Both the position numbers and the translations under genes were made by a program. Under the pieces are notes generated by a model. It saw only the letters and a program-made list of their open reading frames with translations, had not been told where the DNA came from and ran no database searches. Shown in pieces: positions 22,895-30,957 of a stretch of 32,133 nt of DNA. The DNA comes from CAYMTN01 sp964393335 (GTDB lineage Bacteria; Chloroflexota; Anaerolineae; Aggregatilineales; Aggregatilineaceae). The first letter of the stretch is position 1; every line of letters begins with the position of its first letter. The stretch spans positions 1-32,133 of the forward strand of contig CAYMTN010000035.1 of the NCBI GenBank assembly GCA_964393335.1. The letters are read 5' to 3'.

Positions 22895-23677
22895 TTATCC
22901 TACAGTAGCCAGGTGCTGCTTGAGCACGGCCACCCAGGCGTCTGGCGCTTCGACGTTGGGCGAATGGCTCGCTCCGGCGATCTCGACGTACCGCGCGCCC
23001 GGCAAGTTGTCGGTGATTCTCTGGCAGACGGCTTGTGTGGCGATGAACTGGTCCTCCGCGCCGCGCACGACCAGCGTCGGGATGCCTGCCAGTTCGTGCA
23101 GCCGGTCTACCACGATCCAATCCTTGAGCGCCACCGGGGTGCGCAGGCTGGCTTCGTCGGTTTGTTTCAGGCTGGCGGCTTCAAGGCGTTTCCAGTCTTT
23201 GTTGTCGGGATGTTTCATCGCAATGCCGTGCAGCGCCATTTTGAGCAGTTCTTTGTTGGCGACCATCATCTGGATGCGGGCCGGATCGCTGATCTCGGCG
23301 GGCATATCCCCGGCGACCCAGCCGGGATTCATCAACGTCAGGCTTTTGACATCTGCCTTGTGATCCAGCGCGTATTGCAGCGCGACATCCGAACCAAGCG
23401 AATGCCCGACGAAGTGCGCCGCGCCAAGCTCCAGGTATTCGATCAGGCCGCATATGTCATTGGCAAGCGTCTCGATGGTAAAATCAGCGGCGGGACCGCC
23501 TGTGTTACCGCGCCCGCGCAAATCCGGAGCGATGAAGTGATAAGCATCGTCCAATCGTGCCAGCGTGTATTCCCACCACACACTGCTCGACGTATTGCCG
23601 TGAATCAACACGACAGCCTCGCCGCTGCCCTGCTCGACGTAATACATGTTCAGGTCACCAATCGCTGCTGTGGGCAT
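22895..23677 (-). CDS. Alpha/beta-hydrolase (serine type)
   Basis: A 260-residue cytoplasmic alpha/beta-hydrolase. It has the oxyanion motif HGNTSSS at 26-32, the nucleophile elbow GHSLGS with Ser93, the acid Asp209 in RGAEDQF, and the base His238 in GASHSPN. Related proteins include thioesterases, esterases and ring-opening hydrolases. Between ligase and KAS III-like genes, an acyl-CoA or acyl-ACP thioesterase or editing role is plausible. The serine nucleophile argues against an OleB-type beta-lactone decarboxylase, which uses Asp. AGGAGA precedes the start, and the gene is 12 bases from the next and 16 from the previous gene. Confidence 0.9.
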   Translation of the reverse strand: MPTAAIGDLNMYYVEQGSGEAVVLIHGNTSSSVWWEYTLARLDDAYHFIAPDLRGRGNTGGPAADFTIETLANDICGLIEYLELGAAHFVGHSLGSDVALQYALDHKADVKSLTLMNPGWVAGDMPAEISDPARIQMMVANKELLKMALHGIAMKHPDNKDWKRLEAASLKQTDEASLRTPVALKDWIVVDRLHELAGIPTLVVRGAEDQFIATQAVCQRITDNLPGARYVEIAGASHSPNVEAPDAWVAVLKQHLATVG

Positions 23678-23693
23678 GTGATTCTTTCTCCTG

Positions 23694-25235
23694 TCAGGAC
23701 CAGCCGTATTGATCGACCAGCGCCTTTTTGTCGATTTTGCCCGCGCCGGTTTTCGGCAGCGCCTCCACGAAAACGACCGACTTCGGCACCTTGTAGCGGG
23801 CCAGCCGTTCGCGCAAAAAAACGGTCAGGTCATCTGCATCCAGACTGTGGCCTGGTTCCTTGACCACGATCGCGCGGCCTACCTCGCCCCACTTGTCATC
23901 CGGTATGCCGATCAGTGCAGCCTCTTTGATGGCGGGATGGCGGTACATTACACTTTCCACTTCGGCGGGATAGACGTTTTCGCCGCCGGAAATGATCATG
24001 TCTTTCAGTCGCCCGACGATGGTGTAGCAGCCGTCTGCGTCACGCGTGGCGAGATCACCGGTATGCAGCCAGCCGTCTCGGATGGCTTCGGCGGTTGCTT
24101 CGGGATTGTTCCAGTAGCCCGGTGTAACGTGCGGCCCTTGGATCAGCAGTTCGCCCGGTTCGCCAGCTTCGCAGAGGTCGCCAGTCGCGCCAACGACCTT
24201 CACGTCGACGTGCATCAACGGAAAGCCGACTGCGCCCGGTTTGCGCTGCACATCTGCTGCCGGCAGCCAAAACGTATTTGGCCCGGCTTCGGTCAGCCCG
24301 TAACCAGTCTTAAAATCGACGCCTTTGTCCCAGAAACGTTCGAAGACGGGCATGGGGCAGGGCGCGCCGCCGCTGATCACCAGTTTGAGGCGGCTGAAAT
24401 CGGCGTCGGGCCAACGCGGATGCTGCTGCATCACAACAAACATCGTCGGCACGCCAAAAAACAGCGTCACGCCGCCCGCGTTGATCAGGTCGAATACCTG
24501 ATCGGCATCAAATCCGGCGCAGAGGATATTCGTCCCGCCCGCGTGAATCAGCGGCAGCGTGAAGACGTTCAACCCGCCAGTATGAAACAGCGGTGAGTTG
24601 AGAATCGCCGCATCGTTCTGATCCAGTCCCCAACTCATCACGGTGTTGATGCTGTTCCACGTCATGTTGCCGTGTGAGAGGATCGCGCCTTTGGGGAGTC
24701 CGGTCGTGCCACCTGTGTAACAGATCACCCAGGGAGAATCCCAGTGTAGGTCCGGGCGTGGCGCGGTCAGGGTAGCGGGCTGCGTGTCACGGTCAAAAAA
24801 GACGGGATCGCCGGGGTGGGCCGGCGCTTCCAGCGCGACAAAGTGCCGCACGCTCGAAAGGGTGGGGCGCAGTTGGTTCACCGCGTCTACAAATTCGCCG
24901 GAATACACCAGCACGACCGGCGCAGCATCCCGAATGAGTCCCTTCAATTCAAGAGGTGTCAGCCGCCAGTTGAGGTTTTGCAGCACAGCCCCGATCTTGC
25001 CGCACGCCATCCAGATGTCGAGATAAGCCATGCTGTTCGTGGCGCATACGGCCACCCGGTCGCCCGGCTGCACATCCAGGTCTCGCAGAAAATTCGCGGT
25101 GCGGTTGGCCTGCGTGTTCCACGCAGCGTAGGTGATGTCCTGCCCGGTGATCGTATCGCGGACGGCAAGTCTGCCCGGCGTCAGTTGAGCGCGCCGCTGC
25201 AAAAAATCGGTTATATACGACGATTTCTGTTTCAT
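23694..25235 (-). CDS. Acyl-CoA synthetase / AMP-dependent ligase (first copy)
   Basis: A 513-residue ANL-family ligase, similar in plan to the gene at 20305-21873 but clearly diverged. The P-loop motif YTGGTTGLPKGA is at 173-184, GYGLTEAGPNTF follows, the hinge segment reads GRLKDMIISGGENVYPAEVE, and the catalytic lysine is in KTGAGKIDKKAL. Ile-Ile at IISGGENVYPAE and the length are typical of FadD/long- or medium-chain and aryl-CoA ligases. The start is taken as the ATG at 25235 with AGGG about ten bases upstream; a TTG one codon earlier is less likely. Two ligases in one array suggest two different acid substrates or sequential activation steps. Confidence 0.92.
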   Translation of the reverse strand: MKQKSSYITDFLQRRAQLTPGRLAVRDTITGQDITYAAWNTQANRTANFLRDLDVQPGDRVAVCATNSMAYLDIWMACGKIGAVLQNLNWRLTPLELKGLIRDAAPVVLVYSGEFVDAVNQLRPTLSSVRHFVALEAPAHPGDPVFFDRDTQPATLTAPRPDLHWDSPWVICYTGGTTGLPKGAILSHGNMTWNSINTVMSWGLDQNDAAILNSPLFHTGGLNVFTLPLIHAGGTNILCAGFDADQVFDLINAGGVTLFFGVPTMFVVMQQHPRWPDADFSRLKLVISGGAPCPMPVFERFWDKGVDFKTGYGLTEAGPNTFWLPAADVQRKPGAVGFPLMHVDVKVVGATGDLCEAGEPGELLIQGPHVTPGYWNNPEATAEAIRDGWLHTGDLATRDADGCYTIVGRLKDMIISGGENVYPAEVESVMYRHPAIKEAALIGIPDDKWGEVGRAIVVKEPGHSLDADDLTVFLRERLARYKVPKSVVFVEALPKTGAGKIDKKALVDQYGWS

Positions 25236-25319
25236 CAAAACGCTGCCCTAAAAAATAATTCAATAGCTGTAGTGGAAGTACGGCCCTGGCCCCTGCACCC
25301 CATTGTAGGTCAGAGCGTG

Positions 25320-26066
25320 TTACATCACGAGTCCGCCATCAACGCTGAGCACTGCGCCATTGATGAACGAGGCAGACTCTGAGGCCAGGAATGCATACGC
25401 ATTGGCGATGTCCTCCGGCTGCCCCAGGCGGCGGACAGGTGTCGTGGACGTGAACTTGTCGAGAACCTCCTGCGGCACGGTTTTGACCATGTCCGTAGCG
25501 ATGAAGCCCGGCGCGATAACGTTCGCGGTGATGCCCTTGGGACCCAACTCACGCGCCCAGACGCGCGTCATGCCGATCACGCCTGCTTTGCTCGCGACGT
25601 AGTTTGTCTGGCCGAAGTTGCCGTACAGTCCCACAATCGACGACGTGCTGATGATGCGCCCGTAGCCACGCTCGATCATGTGCGGCGCGACGGCTTGTGT
25701 CAGGTTAAAGACGCCTTTCAGGTTCACGTCGATCACGGAATCGAACTGATCCTCGGTCATTTTGACCAGCCGGGCGTCCCGCGTGATGCCCGCGTTGTTG
25801 CATAGAATATCAATTTTGCCGTAGGTTTCCAGAGCCTTAACGACGGCGCTGTTCACCTCGTCGCGTTTGGTGACGTCGCAGCGAATAGCCAGCGCTTTGC
25901 CGCCTGACGCTTCGATCTCTGCGGCAACAGCGTTCGCGCAGTCTCCGGCGATGTCGATCACGACGACCGCTGCGCCTTCCGCGACGAATCGCAGCGCGAT
26001 GGCACGCCCGATGCCTTGCCCCGCGCCTGTGATCACGGCAACACGATCCGCTAATTGTTTTCCCAT
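25320..26066 (-). CDS. SDR-family 3-oxoacyl reductase (FabG/PhaB-like)
   Basis: A 248-residue classical short-chain dehydrogenase. The Rossmann motif GAGQGIG is at 14-20, NNAG at 90-93, catalytic Ser143 in STSSIVG, and Tyr156 and Lys160 in YVASK. The segment PGFIATDM and the final ASFINGAVLSVDGGLVM are typical of FabG/PhaB. Asp38 at the end of the second beta strand (VVVIDI) favours NAD(H) over NADP(H), which differs from standard PhaB and FabG. In this array it would supply (R)-3-hydroxyacyl units for the PHA synthase. Being a generic SDR, its substrate is uncertain. Confidence 0.92.
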   Translation of the reverse strand: MGKQLADRVAVITGAGQGIGRAIALRFVAEGAAVVVIDIAGDCANAVAAEIEASGGKALAIRCDVTKRDEVNSAVVKALETYGKIDILCNNAGITRDARLVKMTEDQFDSVIDVNLKGVFNLTQAVAPHMIERGYGRIISTSSIVGLYGNFGQTNYVASKAGVIGMTRVWARELGPKGITANVIAPGFIATDMVKTVPQEVLDKFTSTTPVRRLGQPEDIANAYAFLASESASFINGAVLSVDGGLVM

Positions 26067-26103
26067 GATGAATAGAATCCCTTCTCCAAAATATTCGTTT
26101 AGT

Positions 26104-27135
26104 CTACGGCGCTGATCCCCAGCGCACGGCGGTGGCGCTCCAGGTATAACCCGTGCCCGCCCCGGCCAGCACGATCAGATCGCCATCATGGATTTTGCCT
26201 TGCTGCAAACCTAGTTCCAGCGCCAGGACCTGATCGACGCTTTGAATGTGGCCGTAATGGTCGAGGTATACCGATTGGTCCAGCGTAAGGCCGACCGCTT
26301 CCAGAATCTGCTGGTAAAACGAGTGTTTCATATGGGTGATTCCCAGGAATCGGAGGGCGTCCAGGCTGTACCCACTGCGTTCGACGGCTTCGGTGATCAC
26401 CTCCCGGAAGCGGCCCAGCGAGATTTCGCCCAGGCGTGCGGTCATATACTCGACGTCATGAACGTCGAGCCGCCCGTGCAGCGTGCCCATTTCGGCGGGC
26501 AACAGCTTGATATCGGTTTTGGCAGACGTCATGACGACGGTATCGGCCAGGCTGCCGTCCGTTCGAATGGCCGATTCCAGCACGAGGTTACGATCCAGGC
26601 CGCGTTGGAAAATCATCGCGCCGCCGCCTGCGCCAAAATTAAACATGAACCGGGTGCGCATGTTGCCGAAATCGATCAGGTCATTTTCGCGGCTGGCAGT
26701 CACCAGAAGCACATTTTGCAGCCGGTCATCGACACGCATCATGTCGCGCACCGCTTTGTATGCAATCGGCGCGCCTGCGCACAGCGCGTAGGTTTCGAAG
26801 GCATACGCGTTGGTGGCCCCGATCAGGTGTTGGATTTTCGAGGCAGCGGACCAGACGATGTGATCCTTGTATTCGCTGCCGTGATACACGATTGCGTTGA
26901 GGTCTTTCGGATCAAGCCCGGCGTTTTCGAGGGCGCGTTGGGCGGCCTGGCTTGCCATCACCGTGATCGGCTCGTCCGGCCCGGCGATGTGAATTTCGCG
27001 GATGCCCATTTTTTCCAGCACGACGAATTCGGGCAGGCCGGTCCGTGCCGCGATGTCCTGCCCGGTGATCACGCTTGAGGGAATGTAGACGCCCGTTCCC
27101 GCGATTCCAATAGGGGGAAGTTCGAATGAAGTCAT
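26104..27135 (-). CDS. KAS III-like protein, copy 1
   Basis: A 343-residue thiolase-superfamily protein distantly related to FabH and to copy 2. The N-terminal half shows GIAGTGVYIPSSVITGQD and MGIREIHIAGPDE, the nucleophile Cys119 in ETYALCAGAPIAY, and FNFGAGGGAMIF near 165-176. In the C-terminal half His268 (ITHMKHS) lies where FabH has its catalytic His, but the Asn position is His296 (YGHIQS). The end GAGTGYTWSATAVRWG is typical of KAS III-like proteins. The start at 27135 follows GGAAAG; a TTG five codons earlier is unlikely. With copy 2 it may form a heteromeric or two-step condensing system, which is inference. Confidence 0.86.
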   Translation of the reverse strand: MTSFELPPIGIAGTGVYIPSSVITGQDIAARTGLPEFVVLEKMGIREIHIAGPDEPITVMASQAAQRALENAGLDPKDLNAIVYHGSEYKDHIVWSAASKIQHLIGATNAYAFETYALCAGAPIAYKAVRDMMRVDDRLQNVLLVTASRENDLIDFGNMRTRFMFNFGAGGGAMIFQRGLDRNLVLESAIRTDGSLADTVVMTSAKTDIKLLPAEMGTLHGRLDVHDVEYMTARLGEISLGRFREVITEAVERSGYSLDALRFLGITHMKHSFYQQILEAVGLTLDQSVYLDHYGHIQSVDQVLALELGLQQGKIHDGDLIVLAGAGTGYTWSATAVRWGSAP

Positions 27136-27219
27136 GGAGTCTTTCCACAAAAAGAAGCAGTATCTCTTTATGCAAAGAACGTTACAACATGCCAGTTACG
27201 CGCGAGTTACGGTGCGTGA

Positions 27220-28020
27220 TCACAGGACATACCCGGCGGCGGTCAGGATCACGGTCAGCAGGCCGTATCCGATCTCCTGAACGCCGATGATTTGCGGGCG
27301 GGCGGGCCGCCGGTACGTGGAGAGTCCATAGGCAGCGCGCAGCAGCAAGATCACCATGACGACGATGACCGGAACAGGCGCGAGACCCGCCAGTACAAGC
27401 AGCAGTGCGGTCAGGACTGCTGCCCCGTGTGCTGCCCAAACCGGCGCGAGCGCGAACGGTTTGCCACGTTCCAGGCGCAGCCGCGCTCGCACGTACAGGA
27501 TCGAGGGGATATCACGCGCGGTCAGGATGGCCCACAGCGCCAGCGCGATGCGTGTATTTTCACCGCCGGCTATCGCCAGGCTGGACGCGGCCAACGCCAG
27601 CGCGCTCGCTCCGGCCAACTCAGGCAGCAGATCGCGCCCGCGATTCCGGGCGTATCCGGCGAAGAGCATCACGGCCAGCGGCACGCCCAGGACCAGCGGC
27701 AGCAGGAAGTCAAACCCGGCCAGCGCGGCGGCTCCGGCAAATCCCATCACAGCCAGTATGCCGTAAGCGAGCGTCACGCGCCCGGCAATTCTGGTTCGTG
27801 CGTACCGCCTGCCGTGCTGCCAGTCTGCCAGCGCGATTTTCAGCGGGTGCCGCATCAAAAAAGCACCGGTCACAGCTATGGCGAGGCACAACCCTGCCAT
27901 CGATGGCGCGACGATCAACCCCAGCAGCAGTGGTTCCAGCAGAAAACCCCACGAGCCGTGCTCCGGGGGCACGGCGATTGTTTTCAGACGTACACGGGGG
28001 GAGGCAGTGCCAGCGCTCAT
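27220..28020 (-). CDS. YwiC-like integral membrane protein
   Basis: A 266-residue polytopic membrane protein with about eight helices. The N-terminal motif PPEHGSWGFLLEPLLLGL is the hallmark of YwiC-like proteins (PF14256), followed by the segment MRHPLKIALADWQHGRRYAR. Helices with polar breaks follow, for example around ILTARDIPSILYVRARLRLERG, which recalls UbiA-type prenyltransferases, although no Asp-rich NDxxD motif is visible. Family function is unknown; some members are linked to respiratory gene clusters. It has AGAGGA just before the start and is the first gene downstream of the Crp/Fnr-type site at 28176-28189. Confidence 0.82.
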   Translation of the reverse strand: MSAGTASPRVRLKTIAVPPEHGSWGFLLEPLLLGLIVAPSMAGLCLAIAVTGAFLMRHPLKIALADWQHGRRYARTRIAGRVTLAYGILAVMGFAGAAALAGFDFLLPLVLGVPLAVMLFAGYARNRGRDLLPELAGASALALAASSLAIAGGENTRIALALWAILTARDIPSILYVRARLRLERGKPFALAPVWAAHGAAVLTALLLVLAGLAPVPVIVVMVILLLRAAYGLSTYRRPARPQIIGVQEIGYGLLTVILTAAGYVL

Positions 28021-28147
28021 CGTCCTCTCACGGTTTGGATCGAAAGTACAATCCCAGAAATCTTGCAGGATGTTTTCGTAGGACGCTGCTTGCCGCGCCC
28101 GATCGAACCGGCGGAATCAATCTGACCGTACTTATCAGCATGATCGT

Positions 28148-28189
28148 AGTATATCCACCGGGATTTCGTCACGCGTTGATCTGGATCAA
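28148..28189 (-). promoter_or_regulatory. Crp/Fnr-type site and -10 box in front of the ywiC-like operon
   Basis: TTGAT-CTGG-ATCAA at 28176-28189 matches the Fnr-family consensus TTGAT-N4-ATCAA perfectly. On the minus strand TATACT (28148-28153) is a good -10 box. With the -10 ending at -7, the start is 28141 and the site is centred at -41.5, the exact position of class II Fnr/Crp activation. The site overlaps the phaC stop codon, and flanking CGCG extends the palindrome. Confidence 0.55.
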
Positions 28190-29268
28190 GACGCGAGGGT
28201 AGTACGCGCCGCCAACCAGTCACCCAGCCGGGGCCAAAGTTTGGTGTGGGCGTCCGACCCGATCACCATGCCGATGTGCCCGCTTTCGAGCACGATCACG
28301 TCTTTGTCCGGGCTGGCGATCAGGTCGTGGAAGGCAGTGACTGAGCGCCAGGGCGCGATGTGATCGCGGCGGGCGGCAATCGTCAGCGCGGGGGCGGTGA
28401 TCGACCTGAGATCAACCGGCTGCCCGTTGATCTGAAATCGTCCCTGAATCAACAGGTTCGACTGGTACAGGTCTTTGACGTATTTGCGGAACGCTTCGCC
28501 GGGAAAGGGCGTCGGGTCGTTGAGCCAGATTTGCATGGCGGCGAACGGGCGCATGAAGGCGGCATCCTTCCGGCGCTGCCAGTAGTTGAGTGCCTGCACC
28601 AGTTCGTTGGTCGGGCGCACCATGTTGAACGTCAGATTGAGCAGTTCGGCGGGGATGTTGCCCAGCGTATCGACCAGCAAATCGGCGTCGAACCAATCCG
28701 GGTGGGTCCACACGCTGTAGATGCCGTCGTCGTGGTAGTTGACCGGGCCGGCGAGGTTGATCAGCGCGGCAACGTCGCGCGGGTACAGCGCCGTGTAGAC
28801 GGCTGCCATCATGCCACCCATGCAGTATCCCAGCAGTGCCACGCGGGATTGGCCGGATTCACGTTGGATGGCCTGCGCGCTGCGCCGCAGCACCCCGCTG
28901 ATATACTCGTCCAATGGGCGGTGACGGTCGATGGCATTGGCCGTGCCCCAATCCAGCATGTACATGTCGATCCCACGTTGTAACAGGTAACGCACCAGCG
29001 ACCGTTCCGGCGTCAGGTCCATCACGTAGTAGCGGTTGATGAGCGAAGGGATGCACAACAGCGGGATGACGTGCGGCGAGCCTGTGACGTGTGGCGTGTA
29101 CCGCAGCAGGCGCGAACGTCCCTCGGTGTAGACGACGGTTGCCGGTGTCTGTCCGACAAGCTGCTGCCCTTGTTCGCGGATCGATCCCTGTGCATCAACG
29201 TACTGCCGCCAGACGTGCTGCATGCCTATGTTCCACAACCTGGCCCATCGCTCATGCGGGTTTGTCAT
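28186..29268 (-). CDS. phaC: Class III poly(3-hydroxyalkanoate) synthase subunit PhaC
   Basis: A 360-residue PHA synthase that polymerises (R)-3-hydroxyacyl-CoA on the granule surface. The lipase-like box GYCMGG is at 147-152 with nucleophile Cys149; Asp302 (ARRDHIAPW) and His331 (ESGHIGM) complete the triad. These numbers coincide with those published for the Allochromatium vinosum class III enzyme, and the length matches class III (about 355) rather than class I or II (about 560-600). Other family segments are CIPSLINRYYVMDL and MLDWGTANAIDRHR. The start overlaps the upstream small coiled-coil gene by 17 bases, indicating tight coupling with PhaE-like partners. Confidence 0.93.
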   Translation of the reverse strand: MTNPHERWARLWNIGMQHVWRQYVDAQGSIREQGQQLVGQTPATVVYTEGRSRLLRYTPHVTGSPHVIPLLCIPSLINRYYVMDLTPERSLVRYLLQRGIDMYMLDWGTANAIDRHRPLDEYISGVLRRSAQAIQRESGQSRVALLGYCMGGMMAAVYTALYPRDVAALINLAGPVNYHDDGIYSVWTHPDWFDADLLVDTLGNIPAELLNLTFNMVRPTNELVQALNYWQRRKDAAFMRPFAAMQIWLNDPTPFPGEAFRKYVKDLYQSNLLIQGRFQINGQPVDLRSITAPALTIAARRDHIAPWRSVTAFHDLIASPDKDVIVLESGHIGMVIGSDAHTKLWPRLGDWLAARTTLAS

Positions 29269-29557
29269 AGCGCGTATGCTCCAGGTGGTCGATACGGGCG
29301 GACAGGGTTTCCACCTGTTTTTCGAGGCGTTCCAACAGGTAGAGCAGGTACGAGGTCCGGTCCTGTGCCGTCACCGCGATCAACGACGCGCGCTCCAACG
29401 ACGTCCGGATGCGCTGCTGCGATTCGAGTGAGGCGGTGACCTGCCGCCCCACCCGCCGCAGGAAATTGGGCGAACGGATCACGGCGTCCCACTGGGCGGC
29501 AGTTTCGCGCTCCCATGCTTCCAACACGACGCGCAGCGTATCGAATGAGTCAGTCAT
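29252..29557 (-). CDS. Small PhaE-like coiled-coil protein
   Basis: A 101-residue cytoplasmic protein. The N-terminal part (AWERETAAQWDAVIRSPNFLRRVGRQ) resembles the helical segment of class III PhaE subunits preceding their coiled coil, and the end (LLERLEKQVETLSARIDHLE, about 74-93) has a heptad pattern. Class III PhaE is normally about 360 residues, so this looks like a short C-terminal PhaE equivalent. It overlaps phaC by 17 bases and the upstream gene by 8 bases, which is strong evidence for stoichiometric co-translation. It is probably a PhaC activator or granule-associated subunit; a phasin is the alternative. Confidence 0.72.
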   Translation of the reverse strand: MTDSFDTLRVVLEAWERETAAQWDAVIRSPNFLRRVGRQVTASLESQQRIRTSLERASLIAVTAQDRTSYLLYLLERLEKQVETLSARIDHLEHTRYDKPA

Positions 29558-30029
29558 CGCGCAGCCGCGTTTCCAACTGGTCTATTTTGGTGGTCAGCGT
29601 TTCAACCTGCGCCGTCAGCCGCTCGATGATGGACAGCAGTTGAGTCTGCTGTTCTTGCTGAGTCTGCTGCGCAGATTGTCCCCAGGTCGCCAGGTTTTCG
29701 GCAAACGTTTCGCTCACGCGCCGTCCCTGGTCGAGGATCACTTCCATCGATTGCAGCATGATGTCGGTATAGCGGGGAGCCATTTCGCCCCACAACCGCG
29801 CGGTTTCGCCGATGAGTTGTTCTGCGCTGGCCGGTTCGCCTTCTAAAAACGACTGGCGGATCGCTTCATCGACGTGTGTCTGCATGAAGTGCAGCGCATC
29901 ACTGAAACGCGAAAAATCGGCGCTGTGATCACTTTGGACGTGTTTGATCACGCCACGCCAGCGGGCTGGCTGGCTGTTGCTTTCTTCGCGCACAAAACGC
30001 AGAACGAATGACACCACGTCTTGATTCAT
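29550..30029 (-). CDS. Two-domain PhaE/phasin-like protein
   Basis: A 159-residue protein. The N-terminal 60 residues contain the pattern WRGVIKHVQSDHSADFSRFS followed by ALHFMQTHV, a small domain seen in many actinobacterial and Chloroflexota proteins of unknown role. Residues 60-125 are helical and polar (ARLWGEMAPRYTDIMLQSME), like phasins. The C-terminus (RLTAQVETLTTKIDQLETRL, about 136-155) is a predicted coiled coil closely similar to that of the next gene, suggesting pairing between the two. The start at 30029 has GGGAG at good distance. A longer frame from 30218 runs into the BTAD gene and is not favoured. Confidence 0.72.
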   Translation of the reverse strand: MNQDVVSFVLRFVREESNSQPARWRGVIKHVQSDHSADFSRFSDALHFMQTHVDEAIRQSFLEGEPASAEQLIGETARLWGEMAPRYTDIMLQSMEVILDQGRRVSETFAENLATWGQSAQQTQQEQQTQLLSIIERLTAQVETLTTKIDQLETRLRDD

Positions 30030-30108
30030 GGCGGACTCCCGTGATTCCAGGCTTGTTTCTTGATGTATACGCGATATGGGTTGCAGTCGAGTAACAACGC
30101 GAGCGCTT

Positions 30109-30909
30109 TCACAGTGGGGGCAGCGGATCACCCCGCTTGATGATTTCGTATAAATCAGTTGTTTCGGGCATTGGCAGCAGGTCCAGCCCTTCGTCGAGCG
30201 CCTGGTGGCATTGGTCATACACGCGCAGGGCCAGCGGACGGTTGCCGCGCTGCGTATGGCTGATCATCATCAGCCGGTAGGCTTCCTCCCAGTACGGATC
30301 GATTATCAAGACCGACTGGCACAGGTGAATCGACTCCTGGTAACCGCCCTGGGCGAGCAGCAGCGCAGCCAGCCGCAGCGCGCCGGACAGGAACAGCGTT
30401 TGCAGCCGTTCACGTTCCAGGCTGGCCCAATCTTCGTACAGCGCATCCGGCAGATAATCCCCGGCGTAGCGGTCGATGGCATCGCGGTAGGCGTCGATGG
30501 CGGCATCGACGTCCTCGCGTTCCAGGCGTGCGGCGGTTTTCAGCCCCAGCCAGAACTCCTCAGCATCGATCTGGATGCTGGCTTCCGGGTTCAGCCCATA
30601 CGCCAGGCCGTGCCGGGTCACAAAGCTCGACAGCGAGCGGGAGGATCGATCTGGCTCCAGGGCATCATTCAGCGCATTGAGCGCCACCTTAAAATCGCGG
30701 TCGGCACGTTTTTCGTCGAGTGTAGGCCACAGTTCGGCCACGATACGTTCTTTGGGCAGCATCCGGTGGCTGTCGTTGAGCGAGACTGTGATCAGGAATT
30801 GGAGCAGGCGTTGGGCTTTTTCGCGCTTCCAGACCGCATTCGGCAGCAGCGTTCCGTCGAGCCACACGCGGAACATGCCTAAGGTCTGGATACGCAGCGA
30901 CTCACTCAT
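30109..30909 (-). CDS. SARP-like transcriptional regulator with BTAD domain
   Basis: A 266-residue regulator with an N-terminal winged-helix DNA-binding domain (LGMFRVWLDGTLLPNAVWKR, then LLQFLITVSLN and PKERIVAELWP) and a C-terminal BTAD domain (about 112-255) of TPR-like helices, including YAGDYLPDALYEDWASLERE and AYRLMMISHTQRGNRPLALR. This is the architecture of SARP/AfsR activators, but without the ATPase and sensor modules of large AfsR proteins. It is the first gene of the minus-strand array and lies 79 bases upstream of the PhaE-like genes, so control of the PHA/acyl cluster is the natural guess. A 13-base palindrome (30945-30957) just upstream may be its own site. Confidence 0.88.
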   Translation of the reverse strand: MSESLRIQTLGMFRVWLDGTLLPNAVWKREKAQRLLQFLITVSLNDSHRMLPKERIVAELWPTLDEKRADRDFKVALNALNDALEPDRSSRSLSSFVTRHGLAYGLNPEASIQIDAEEFWLGLKTAARLEREDVDAAIDAYRDAIDRYAGDYLPDALYEDWASLERERLQTLFLSGALRLAALLLAQGGYQESIHLCQSVLIIDPYWEEAYRLMMISHTQRGNRPLALRVYDQCHQALDEGLDLLPMPETTDLYEIIKRGDPLPPL

Positions 30910-30944
30910 ACATGGCTACCTTGTGGCGGTTGTAAGCATGACTT

Positions 30945-30957
30945 CAATTCCGAATTG
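30945..30957. promoter_or_regulatory. Palindrome in the divergent promoter region
   Basis: CAATTC (30945-30950) and GAATTG (30952-30957) are perfect arms around one base. The site lies 36 bases upstream of the BTAD regulator start and about 97 bases upstream of the divergent hydrolase gene, a position suited to control of both. No -35/-10 pair in the 144-base gap is convincing. Confidence 0.4.

Noticed and set aside
20305..26066. Olefin/beta-lactone (oleABCD) cluster
   Set aside because: Thiolase-fold, hydrolase, ligase and SDR genes occur together, but the hydrolase has a Ser nucleophile (GHSLGS) rather than the Asp of OleB, the SDR is a short FabG type rather than the extended OleD type, and the KAS III-like proteins lack part of the OleA catalytic set.
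30030..30218. Zinc-ribbon-like N-terminal extension of the PhaE-like gene (C-x2-C ... C-x2-C)
   Set aside because: The upstream part overlaps the 3' end of the BTAD gene in another frame, while GGGAG at good distance supports the start at 30029. The cysteine pattern is intriguing but has no further support.
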